Positions 53,345-61,264 of a stretch of DNA of 64,000 nucleotides are shown piece after piece. The position numbers and the translations under genes are program-made. Every line of letters starts with the position of its first letter. The stretch's first letter is position 1. The DNA is from Burkholderiaceae bacterium (GTDB lineage: Bacteria; Pseudomonadota; Gammaproteobacteria; Burkholderiales; Burkholderiaceae_F). The stretch covers positions 1 to 64,000 of the forward strand of contig JALHMQ010000023.1 in the NCBI GenBank assembly GCA_022843955.1. The letters run 5' to 3'. A model generated the notes under the pieces. It did not search any database and was not told the origin of the DNA. It saw only the letters and a list, made by a program, of their open reading frames with translations.

Positions 53345-54040
53345 TCAGCCGTGGGGGTCGATTCCCGAGGAACCCAGTCCCGCGAGCCGACGTCGTTGCG
53401 CCGGTGTCATGGCAGCGAGCAAAGCCTGGATGAAGGCATCCTGGGCCGCGTAACTTTGCGGCAGGTCGCTGCCCAGACTGGACACTCGAACCAAAAGGCC
53501 GTCAGGTATGTGCCCCCGCAGCCCATACTGAACCTGCGCCAACAAACGCTCGCCACGACCGATAGCGACTCGATCGCCCATCGTGAACCAGTAGCTCATC
53601 GGCTCTGAGCGCCGGCCCTTGACCGCGTGCACGCGCACCAGCGGAATGCGTCCCACCTCAGACTGCAGAACGTCGGGTGTTACCGATCGGATGCTGAAGC
53701 CCTGCGCTTGGTAGCAGACCTCCTGCCGGTGCGCCTTCAGGCTGTCCGACTGGTCACCACCATAGGCCACCACCAGCATCATCCTCTGGCCCTGCGCGTT
53801 CACATAGGTACGCGTGACAATCTGGTCGTACAGATCATCGAGGTTCGCCTGAACGTCAGGACTGGGAGCGATCGGCACTTGCGTCGGATCCACCTGCCAG
53901 CCATCAAAGGCTGCCGGAATCAGCGTCTCCAACTGAAGCGCTCGATCCGGCTGTGGCTGCGGCTTAAGCGCCCACGACGCCATTGCGCAAACGAGCATCA
54001 ATGCTGCAAGCAGCCACATTCGCACCTGGATCGGCATCAT
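53345..54040 (-). CDS. epsI: EpsI, exosortase B-associated protein
   Basis: A 231-residue protein with an N-terminal membrane anchor (~7-25) and a periplasmic EpsI domain (LIPAAFDGWQVDP, LDDLYDQIVTRTYVN, YGGDQSDSLKAHRQEVCYQAQGF, SYWFTMGDRVA). EpsI proteins always accompany an exosortase and support its function. GGGAG precedes two tandem ATGs; the first is used. It overlaps xrtB by 4 bp. Confidence 0.93.
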   Translation of the reverse strand: MMPIQVRMWLLAALMLVCAMASWALKPQPQPDRALQLETLIPAAFDGWQVDPTQVPIAPSPDVQANLDDLYDQIVTRTYVNAQGQRMMLVVAYGGDQSDSLKAHRQEVCYQAQGFSIRSVTPDVLQSEVGRIPLVRVHAVKGRRSEPMSYWFTMGDRVAIGRGERLLAQVQYGLRGHIPDGLLVRVSSLGSDLPQSYAAQDAFIQALLAAMTPAQRRRLAGLGSSGIDPHG

Positions 54041-54927
54041 GAAGCTCCCTTGGATCGCCAGCGACGGAAAACAAAGCGCTGCAGCAGAACATCGAATGCG
54101 ATGAGAAGCAGCAGCGCGACCACGAACAATAGAATTCCCGAGGCGCCGTGCATGTACCCCTGGCCGGCCTCATCGCCGAAGTGAAAGGTCAGCAGGATCA
54201 GGACCAACACACGGATCAGATTGGCCGCGATGGCGATCGGCAAGATGCTGGCAAGCAGGATCGCGTTGTGCCACCAGCCTGGGCGATGCATCAGGTACAT
54301 GTAAAGCACGCCCATGGCGGAGAGCGAATAGATCGAGTTCAGTCCGGCGCAAGCGTCCGCCACCAGCATCCGGTACTGCCCGACGGTGATGACGACCCCA
54401 TCGCGCGCGATGGGATAGCCAGCTTGGTAGAGCAAGGCTTCTGCCATCCACGAAACCTGCTGCTTCAGCTCCCCGGTGATACCCAAAGTGATGAAGCCCG
54501 GCAGCGGAATCATGAAGGCGAGAAAGAGCAGCGGGAACCAGAGCTTCCTGAGTGTCGCCATGCCATAGATGGCGAGCACAAGCCCGGCGAACAGCGGGAT
54601 GTGACCCGTCACCTCGAACAGCGGCAGATTCTGCGATCGACCGACGAAGTAGAGCAGCATGCCGACCAAGGAAACAGACAGGCCAGCAAACGGCCATCCC
54701 TGAGTGGTCGGCGCGAGCAGCAGTGCGCGTTGCCGCCAGACCAGCCACCAGAAAACGGCAACCACGATGAACCCATGCTCGTATGCTTCCTGGTCCCACA
54801 AGGTCTCGTGCAGGCGCGCATAGGTCGGCAGTACCAAGAGCAATAGACCAAGTGCGGCAGCAATCAACGCAACTCGTTCGCGCGAGCCGGCAGACGAAGC
54901 GGCTGAAGTCAAGGTTGTCGTCGACAT
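54037..54927 (-). CDS. xrtB: exosortase B (XrtB/EpsH)
   Basis: A 296-residue membrane protease/transpeptidase with about eight helices. The catalytic residues of the family are visible: Cys193 (ADACAGLNSIYSL), Arg239 (ANLIRVLVL) and His260 (QGYMHGASG). It recognises and processes the PEP-CTERM tag of exported proteins. Three tagged proteins are encoded in this window (27.2, 40.4 and 44.3 kb). It starts 5 bp after epsG and is coupled to epsI. Confidence 0.95.
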   Translation of the reverse strand: MSTTTLTSAASSAGSRERVALIAAALGLLLLVLPTYARLHETLWDQEAYEHGFIVVAVFWWLVWRQRALLLAPTTQGWPFAGLSVSLVGMLLYFVGRSQNLPLFEVTGHIPLFAGLVLAIYGMATLRKLWFPLLFLAFMIPLPGFITLGITGELKQQVSWMAEALLYQAGYPIARDGVVITVGQYRMLVADACAGLNSIYSLSAMGVLYMYLMHRPGWWHNAILLASILPIAIAANLIRVLVLILLTFHFGDEAGQGYMHGASGILLFVVALLLLIAFDVLLQRFVFRRWRSKGAS

Positions 54928-54932
54928 GGCAA

Positions 54933-55856
54933 TCAGTAATTGTTGATCACAGCGCCCAAGACCTCGACGCTGTGATCGGTCAGCGTGCTGGCGAGCTGCT
55001 GCACGTCCGACATCCTGCTGCTGTTCTTGCGCGCCACGACCAGGCAGCCGCTCGCGCGCACGGCTGTGGTGAGTGACTCAATGCCTTCGCCGGCGGCCGG
55101 CGTATCGATGACGATGAAGGCGAAGCGTTGCGCCAGGGCCTCCATCAGCAAGCCGAACTGCCGTTTCATGAGCAGTTCCCGAGGATTCTGAACTTTGGGA
55201 CCTGCCGTCAGGACATACAGGTTGTCGAGGCCGGCCACCCTTTGGATCGACGGGACACTGCTGTCTGCAGACAGGGCCGTCGTCAGTCCGACGTCGTTGC
55301 GAAGCCCGAACACCTCATGTATCCGCGGATGGCGAAGATCGGCATCGATGACCAACGTGTCTTCGTCGAGCTGCGACAGCAGCACAGCTAGCCCAGAGCA
55401 GACCCGGGTGCGTCCGTCACGCCGCTGGGCACTGACGATGGCAAGGGTCCGCTGCTCTGGCTCAGGACCAAACCAGCGCAGCACGAGCTGTGAACGCACG
55501 GCGCGGAGGACTTCCGCTTGCGGGCTCGCGTCCGACAGAAGCGCCATGACGTCCTGGCCGGGCTCCCCACGATGCAACGGTTCGACTACGAAAGCCCGCT
55601 GCCGCAAGAGGGCCAGTTCGAGGTCAGCCTGCGCGAGGACGCCAAGTGCAATCGCAAGGTCGCCGAACCGCCGTGGATTGCCTTGCTGCTGCGACAGCAC
55701 CAGATCGACCTGAGACGACTTCAGCTTGCCCAGCTCGACGAGGATGGAGCCGATCCGATAGTCATGGTTCAGGGCCGAAGGACTCGAAGCCGCCGCCGAG
55801 CCAGATGCATCATCCAGGGGCGGGTCAAGGCCAGCCACCTTGAGCAGCCGTGTCAT
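54933..55856 (-). CDS. epsG: EpsG-like chain-length determinant ATPase with degenerate P-loop
   Basis: A 307-residue protein of the BY-kinase-like EpsG family. Walker A' is TLVIDADLR at 167-175 and Walker B FIVIDTP at 247-253. The expected Walker A lysine region reads SAQRRDGRTR (142-151): no GKS/T is present, although EpsG relatives often have GEGRS here. There is no C-terminal Tyr cluster. The ~130-residue N-terminal part resembles the GspE N-terminal/MshEN-like domain that can bind nucleotides. It works with EpsF in regulating polymer length. Overlaps epsF by 4 bp. Confidence 0.88.
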   Translation of the reverse strand: MTRLLKVAGLDPPLDDASGSAAASSPSALNHDYRIGSILVELGKLKSSQVDLVLSQQQGNPRRFGDLAIALGVLAQADLELALLRQRAFVVEPLHRGEPGQDVMALLSDASPQAEVLRAVRSQLVLRWFGPEPEQRTLAIVSAQRRDGRTRVCSGLAVLLSQLDEDTLVIDADLRHPRIHEVFGLRNDVGLTTALSADSSVPSIQRVAGLDNLYVLTAGPKVQNPRELLMKRQFGLLMEALAQRFAFIVIDTPAAGEGIESLTTAVRASGCLVVARKNSSRMSDVQQLASTLTDHSVEVLGAVINNY

Positions 55857-57268
55857 GCGGCCTCCGGTCGGGCGGCAGGAAGAACAGGCAGCTGGATCCG
55901 CCTGCCCAGCATCCTGCGCGACCGCGCTGGCGGGAGAACACCGAACACCGGCAGGCTTGCACCGATCGAAAGATCGCTGGCCGCGCGTACGCGACGATCC
56001 AGCATTTCCATCAGCAAGGCCGCGCCGACCCCGAGGATGGTCCCGAGGACCGCACTCAGGATCAGATTGAGTTTCACACGCGGGCTGGACGGCAGCGACG
56101 GCGGTGCCGCTCGCGCCAGCAAGTACGAGTTGGTCTGGGTCGTCTGACTCTCAAGACTGGTCTGGGCGAAACGCTGCAGGGCCAAGTCGTACACCCGTTG
56201 AGCGCTTTCTGCTTCGCGCTGAAGAACCGCCATTTCGTCGCGCTGGCGCTTGATCTCTAGCACGCGTTCCTTCTGAGCACGTACAGCCCCGTCGATCTCG
56301 CTTGTTCGCTGGGTTACCGCACGATTGGTGGATGCAACCGACAAGGCCGAGGACAAAAGCTCCTCGTTGATGCGGCGCTCGATTGACCGCACTTCCGCGA
56401 CCCGCTGGCGCAACGTGGGATGCGCTGCGCCCAGCGTCTGCTCCGCCTCCCTGAGCTTGGATACTGAGCGCGAGTAGTCCGCCCGCAGCGCCTGCAAGAT
56501 CGGGGACGAAGCGACTTCCGGCACCGACTCGACGCTCGGGTCGCCGTTCATCTCGCGTGCGCGCGAGTCGGCCCGCTGCGATTGAGCGATGACCAGTTGC
56601 TGCGATAGCTCTGCCAGTCGCAGGTTCTCCACATCCAGGCGTTCGTCGTTGGCGACGATGCCATTGCGCTGCTGAAACGCCGAAAGCCGTGACTGCGCCC
56701 GTTCGAGGTCGGCCCGCAAGGCCTTGATCTGCTCGCCGAACCAGCCGGCGTTCTGACGCGCTGGTGCGTTGCGCAGCTCGACCGCGATATCCATGTAGGC
56801 ATCAGCGAAGGCGTTAGCGGCTTGCGCCGCGAACTGCGGATCCGCCGCTGAGAAGGTGAGCGTGACCACGGCACTCTCTCGCGAAGGCTTGACATCTAGC
56901 CGCTTGACGAGCAAGTCGGCGAAGTAGGCCGAAATGGAACCTGTGCCGCCCGTCGCCTCAACGAACTGCGCGGAGGCGGAAGCGCTCTTGTCGATGCCAA
57001 GGCGCTCGACTACGCGCGTGGCGACCCGCTGGCTGCGGATTACATCGATCTGCGTGGCGATGTAGGTCTGCGCCATCGCTGGCGCGGACAAGGGAACCTG
57101 CCCCGTCACGTCGGTCAGCCTCGGCTCAATCACCAGTGCGGCCGAAGCCGTATAGGTGGGTTGGAGCAGATAGGACACGGTCGCGGTCGCGCCGACTGTC
57201 AGAAGCAACAGCCCCAACACCACCCACCCTCGGGCGAACAGGATGCGAAGCACTTGGTAGACGTTCAT
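55853..57268 (-). CDS. epsF: EpsF-like chain-length determinant (Wzz) protein
   Basis: A 471-residue polysaccharide co-polymerase. Two membrane helices (~16-36 and ~404-424) flank a long periplasmic Wzz domain with a coiled coil (~175-370). The second helix is preceded by the Pro-rich PSLPSSPRVKLN, typical of PCP proteins. It should set chain length with EpsG and align with the EpsE outer-membrane channel. It overlaps epsG. Confidence 0.93.
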   Translation of the reverse strand: MNVYQVLRILFARGWVVLGLLLLTVGATATVSYLLQPTYTASAALVIEPRLTDVTGQVPLSAPAMAQTYIATQIDVIRSQRVATRVVERLGIDKSASASAQFVEATGGTGSISAYFADLLVKRLDVKPSRESAVVTLTFSAADPQFAAQAANAFADAYMDIAVELRNAPARQNAGWFGEQIKALRADLERAQSRLSAFQQRNGIVANDERLDVENLRLAELSQQLVIAQSQRADSRAREMNGDPSVESVPEVASSPILQALRADYSRSVSKLREAEQTLGAAHPTLRQRVAEVRSIERRINEELLSSALSVASTNRAVTQRTSEIDGAVRAQKERVLEIKRQRDEMAVLQREAESAQRVYDLALQRFAQTSLESQTTQTNSYLLARAAPPSLPSSPRVKLNLILSAVLGTILGVGAALLMEMLDRRVRAASDLSIGASLPVFGVLPPARSRRMLGRRIQLPVLPAARPEAA

Positions 57269-57334
57269 CGTTGAGATCTCGCGGCTGTTCTCGGTGGTTG
57301 GTGCCCTTGCCGGGGCTTCAAGCGTTTCGACGGT

Positions 57335-58135
57335 CTAGAACCAGCTTTCCTTCACCGTGATCACGTCATCGGGACGGAGCAGCGTCTGCATGTCCGCCCG
57401 GATCATTTCGGTCTTTCCATCGACACCACGGCGCGTGATGCGCAATCCCCGCAGCGTGCCGCGCGCCGTCACGCCACCACCGGCTGAGAGAGCCTGTTGC
57501 AGCGTCATGTCGCGCTCGAGGCGGAACACCCCGGGACGTTGCACCTCCCCATGGATGTAGAACGACGGCGCTCGATGCGCGTAAACCACATCGCCTGGCA
57601 GAACGCCGGGATCTTCCATACCCCGATGGTCTGGCAAGAAGATCCTGGCAAGGTCAATCTCGATGTTCAGGCGCTGCCCGTCCACGGTCCGACTAAGAAT
57701 CACCGTCTCCGACGCACTGGGCGACACACCTCCCGCGAGTGCCAGCACATCGGACACGGTGTACGGCAGGTCCAACGGGAACTTGCCCGGACGATTGACG
57801 TACCCCAGCACCGCCACCTGTTGGCTGCGAAACTGAACGACGCTCACCGACACCTGCGGATGCTTGAGGATGTCGCGCTTCACGAGTTCATCAGCCAGCG
57901 TTCGTTCCACTTGCGATGGCCTCATGCCGCGGACCGGCAGCAATCCAACGAACGGATAGCTGATCCTTCCCGCCGCGTCCACCCGGGTCTCGAGCGTCAG
58001 CTCGGGACTTTGAAACACCGCGATCCGCAACACATCGCCCTGGCCGAGGACGAACGCATCCCCGGTGTCGGCTGAAGCGGGCGGCGCCACTGCCAAGGCC
58101 AGGCACCAGAGCCAGACCATGCGAGTTACGAGCAT
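57335..58135 (-). CDS. epsE: EpsE polysaccharide export protein (Wza-like)
   Basis: A 266-residue periplasmic/outer-membrane export protein. After the signal peptide (MLVTRMVWLWCLALAVA..ASA) come the Poly_export domain (FVLGQGDVLRIAVFQSPEL, DAAGRISYPFVGLLPVRGM) and SLBB-type repeats (VAVLGYVNRPGKFPL, FYIHGEVQRPGVFRL). No clear lipobox. It should form the outer-membrane exit with EpsL. It is 66 bp before epsF and 12 bp after epsD. Confidence 0.94.
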   Translation of the reverse strand: MLVTRMVWLWCLALAVAPPASADTGDAFVLGQGDVLRIAVFQSPELTLETRVDAAGRISYPFVGLLPVRGMRPSQVERTLADELVKRDILKHPQVSVSVVQFRSQQVAVLGYVNRPGKFPLDLPYTVSDVLALAGGVSPSASETVILSRTVDGQRLNIEIDLARIFLPDHRGMEDPGVLPGDVVYAHRAPSFYIHGEVQRPGVFRLERDMTLQQALSAGGGVTARGTLRGLRITRRGVDGKTEMIRADMQTLLRPDDVITVKESWF

Positions 58136-58147
58136 GAGCGTTCTCCC

Positions 58148-59110
58148 TCACCGAAGTCCGGAGATGCCCTTCTCCATCGCCTTGCCGTCCTGCGCCTTGT
58201 CCGATCCACTGGCGACGGCCGCCGGGGCGGCGACCGCCTTCGCCTCTTCCTGCACCAACTTCGTGTAGTCGCCCACGTACTCGATGCTGGCCAGATCGCG
58301 CAGGCGTTTGATCTCTGCGCGCGTCAGTTCTTCGCGCTTCTGGTTCGTCAGGAACTGGTCGATCAACGGTTGCGCCGCCTTCTCGTCGAGCGGCTGAGGT
58401 TGTGACTCGACCACCTGCAGCACGGTGATGGACCGGGAGTTCGAGAAGGCAGCCATCTGTCCGTCGCTCAACTGCGCGATGCGGGATACGAACTCAAGCG
58501 GGAGTTGTTCCGGTGCGCGAACCGCACCGCTGGACGTCACGTTCGCGCCTGCGTCACGCAGCGCGTTGCCGATCTCAACCAGCGACTTCTTCCGGTCGAT
58601 GTGCGCCTGAACCTCGGGCAAGCGATCGGGCGTCAGGTCGGTCGCGAGTTCGAGGATTCGAAACACTCGCCGCTCTGCGAAGAGGGAGGGATTCTCCTTG
58701 TAGTACTTGCGAATGTCGTCTTCGCTTGGTCGAGCCGATGCGGCCACCCGCTTCTGCAGGTACGCCTGGGCCAGCAACGAGTGGCGAGCGGCCTCGAGCG
58801 CGGAGAGCACCTCCGGATCGCGATCGAGCCGCTGCTCCCTCGCCTGCTGAACCAGAAGCTGCTGTTCGATGAGCCCGTCAACGATCTGCCGCTTGGCAGT
58901 CGCCTGCTGCTCGGGCGCAGTCGCACCGATACGCACCAGCTGCGCGTTGACTTGATGTACGGAAATCTCGTCTTTGTTCACTTTCACCGCGACTTGGGTG
59001 GGGACGGCCTTCTTGTCGGCCACCTCGTCGGACTTTCCGCAAGCGGCGGCAAGCATCGAGACAGTTAGTACGCCGACGAGTCGGCTGGCGTGACGAGCAT
59101 TGGGCTTCAT
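58148..59110 (-). CDS. epsD: EpsD peptidyl-prolyl cis-trans isomerase lipoprotein
   Basis: A 320-residue lipoprotein. The lipobox LAAAC gives Cys24. SurA/parvulin-like N-terminal helices (VNKDEISVHQVNAQLVRIG, DGLIEQQLLVQQAREQ) are followed by a PPIase-like core. This is the EpsD family of XrtB loci. It is first in the operon that runs to 46005. The frame extends upstream to a TTG, but the ATG at 59110 begins the signal peptide. Confidence 0.9.
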   Translation of the reverse strand: MKPNARHASRLVGVLTVSMLAAACGKSDEVADKKAVPTQVAVKVNKDEISVHQVNAQLVRIGATAPEQQATAKRQIVDGLIEQQLLVQQAREQRLDRDPEVLSALEAARHSLLAQAYLQKRVAASARPSEDDIRKYYKENPSLFAERRVFRILELATDLTPDRLPEVQAHIDRKKSLVEIGNALRDAGANVTSSGAVRAPEQLPLEFVSRIAQLSDGQMAAFSNSRSITVLQVVESQPQPLDEKAAQPLIDQFLTNQKREELTRAEIKRLRDLASIEYVGDYTKLVQEEAKAVAAPAAVASGSDKAQDGKAMEKGISGLR

Positions 59111-59782
59111 GAAGGGCTTTCGGGACAAGTGGGATCAGCGATCAAGAAGACTTTAAGAAGCGGATGTGAACCTGAAGTGTCAGCCGACCTACCGACGGAC
59201 GAGTCGCCCGTCGTCTTCACTGTCGGACTTGCCGATGCGACCGCCACCAAACGTGGGTCGTACACGAACACAGGACGAAGACTCAAGGGTTCAGGTGACG
59301 CCAGCGAGGCAGCCAAGGTCGGTGAATGATCCGATCGGACTACACGCTGGAACGATGAGATTTCGCAATCGCTGCCTAGCGTGTTCCGAAGGAGATCCGT
59401 CGCCGCGCTCCACTCGGCAGCGACCGGTCTGCAGGTCGCGCCGCTGTCCGCACGGTGCGACATCCACGCACCTGTCATGAGCTGGTAGCCGACCTGTAAT
59501 GACCATGTACAAAAGACCCCTTGCAGGCAGGTGCGTGTCAGCGATGGCTAGCTCAGACGTGGTCGGAACGTGTGGTCAGACTCCGACTGAGTGTGGCGCC
59601 AGCCGACTTGGCCTGGCGCCTGTCGCGCTGCCCAGCAAAGTATCCGGCACCACCGCAGGACAGCCGAGTCGGCGTGCCATCGAGTCGCGCCCCTTGCCGT
59701 GGTGGGCGACATCTGGAAGCGCGACGCAGCGCGCTTTCCGCCCTGCCGGGCGGCGGCTTGATCCCGTCCAGTAGGAGCAGAC
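59111..59782. promoter_or_regulatory. 672-bp divergent intergenic region
   Basis: This stretch separates the minus-strand eps operon from the plus-strand CapK-like operon, so it should hold both promoters. I see no gene with a convincing domain. It contains an 11-bp direct repeat (59470-59480 and 59492-59502) and, just before 59783, AGTAGGAG as a ribosome-binding sequence. Confidence 0.55.
59470..59502. repeat. tandem direct repeat, candidate binding sites
   Basis: ACCTGTCATGA (59470-59480) and ACCTGTAATGA (59492-59502) agree at 10 of 11 positions and are 22 bp apart start to start, which is two helical turns. This spacing would place two protein copies on the same DNA face. They lie 280 bp upstream of the CapK-like gene and 360 bp from epsD. 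Confidence 0.4.
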
Positions 59783-61264
59783 ATGGCGTTGGAGGACCTG
59801 CTTCATCCGCTTCTGTCTCGCTACATGCAGGCCGCACCTGCCCTGCGCGAAGGCGCCGGCTACCTGTACCGGCAACTACCGAACCGGTTGAAGTATGGCC
59901 GCCGTTACCGTCAGTTTTCGGAAGAGGCGTCGCTCGGGCTCGACGGCGTGGATGCCAAGCTCGTCGAGCGCAAATTGGCAATGACCTTGCATGTCGCCTG
60001 CAGCACCGTGCCGGCCTTGCGCGCGTGGCGCCATCTTGCTGTCGACACGCGATCTGCTTTCGAGAGGCTGCACGAGTTGCCGTTGCGCTCGAAGCTCGAC
60101 ATCAAGGCCGACCTCCAGTCGCAGCTTGCGCAGGGGGTGCCACGCCACCGTGCCATGCAGACTTTCACCGGTGGTTCTACCGCCAATCCGATGCTGTTCT
60201 TCCTCGAGCGTTCGACATCGCGCCCGCGCGAGACAGCGTACTTCCACTGGATCGAGCGCCACCTGCTGGAGCGCCGCGCGGAAGATTGGGTGCTTTCACT
60301 ACGCGGCCGCACGGTGCCGGGCGCGGCGCGCCCCGGGGGTGACTGGGTGGTGCTCGAGCCGATCAAGCGACACATCATCCTCAGCTCGGACCATCTGGAA
60401 CCGCGCTTCATGCCGCGCTATGTGGAGGCCTTGCGTCGATGCAGACCACGACTGATCCACGCTTTCCCGTCGGCCCTGTACCCGCTCGCACGCTGGCTGC
60501 AGGAGCAGCCTTGCCCTGAGTTCACCGACGGCGTACGCGGCATCCTGCTCACCTCCGAGAATGTGCATGACTTCCAACTGGAACTTCTTGCGCGCGTCTT
60601 CTCGTGCCCGATCGTCAGTCACTACGGACATTCCGAGAGAGTCGTGATGGGCTGTTCGGATGCACCCGGGAGGCCGTACCGCTTCTGGCCTCTGTACGGT
60701 TGGCTCGAGTTGGTCGATGTGGATGGACGGCCAATCGAACAAGTTGGCCAGGTCGGTGAGATCGTTGGCACGTCGTTCGACAACAGCGTGATGCCCTTCG
60801 TGCGCTACCGCACGGGCGATCTGGGCTCCTGGGCTGAGGCCCCCGTACCTGGCAGGGCACTGCGACTCGAACGCATCCAAGGGCGGCTGCAGGAGTTTGT
60901 TGTCTGCGCCGACCACCGGCTGGTTTCGATAACCACCCTTGGCGCTGCACATTTCAGCGAACTGTCTGCGGCAGATGCGATCCAGTTTCACCAAAGCGAA
61001 CCCGGTCGAATCGAGTTGCACCTGGTCGCACGCCGGCCACTTTCTGCGCGAGAGAGCGAAGCGGTCGCCGCTGCCGTGCGGGCGAAGACCCAGGGCGGCT
61101 GTACGGTGCGAGTGGTCGAGACGACGTCGCTGCACCGGACACCACGCGGCAAGCAGCCGCTGCTGGTTCAGAAGCTCGACCTGACCCGCTATTTCGGCAG
61201 CGCTCAGGAAGCTGTGCTGGAGCCGGAACGTTCCGGCGACGAGCGCGCGGTGGTCGCGGCATGA
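59783..61264 (+). CDS. CapK/PaaK-like adenylate-forming enzyme
   Basis: A 493-residue protein. The phosphate-binding loop FTGGSTANPML resembles the (S/T)GGSTG loop of phenylacetyl-CoA ligase-type enzymes. HYGHSERVVMG, RYRTGDLGSW and a C-terminal GRLQEFV region follow the ANL fold. In capsule loci this family is called CapK; its substrate is usually unknown. AGGAG precedes the ATG. Coupled to the lyase gene by a 4-bp overlap. Confidence 0.85.
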   Translation: MALEDLLHPLLSRYMQAAPALREGAGYLYRQLPNRLKYGRRYRQFSEEASLGLDGVDAKLVERKLAMTLHVACSTVPALRAWRHLAVDTRSAFERLHELPLRSKLDIKADLQSQLAQGVPRHRAMQTFTGGSTANPMLFFLERSTSRPRETAYFHWIERHLLERRAEDWVLSLRGRTVPGAARPGGDWVVLEPIKRHIILSSDHLEPRFMPRYVEALRRCRPRLIHAFPSALYPLARWLQEQPCPEFTDGVRGILLTSENVHDFQLELLARVFSCPIVSHYGHSERVVMGCSDAPGRPYRFWPLYGWLELVDVDGRPIEQVGQVGEIVGTSFDNSVMPFVRYRTGDLGSWAEAPVPGRALRLERIQGRLQEFVVCADHRLVSITTLGAAHFSELSAADAIQFHQSEPGRIELHLVARRPLSARESEAVAAAVRAKTQGGCTVRVVETTSLHRTPRGKQPLLVQKLDLTRYFGSAQEAVLEPERSGDERAVVAA

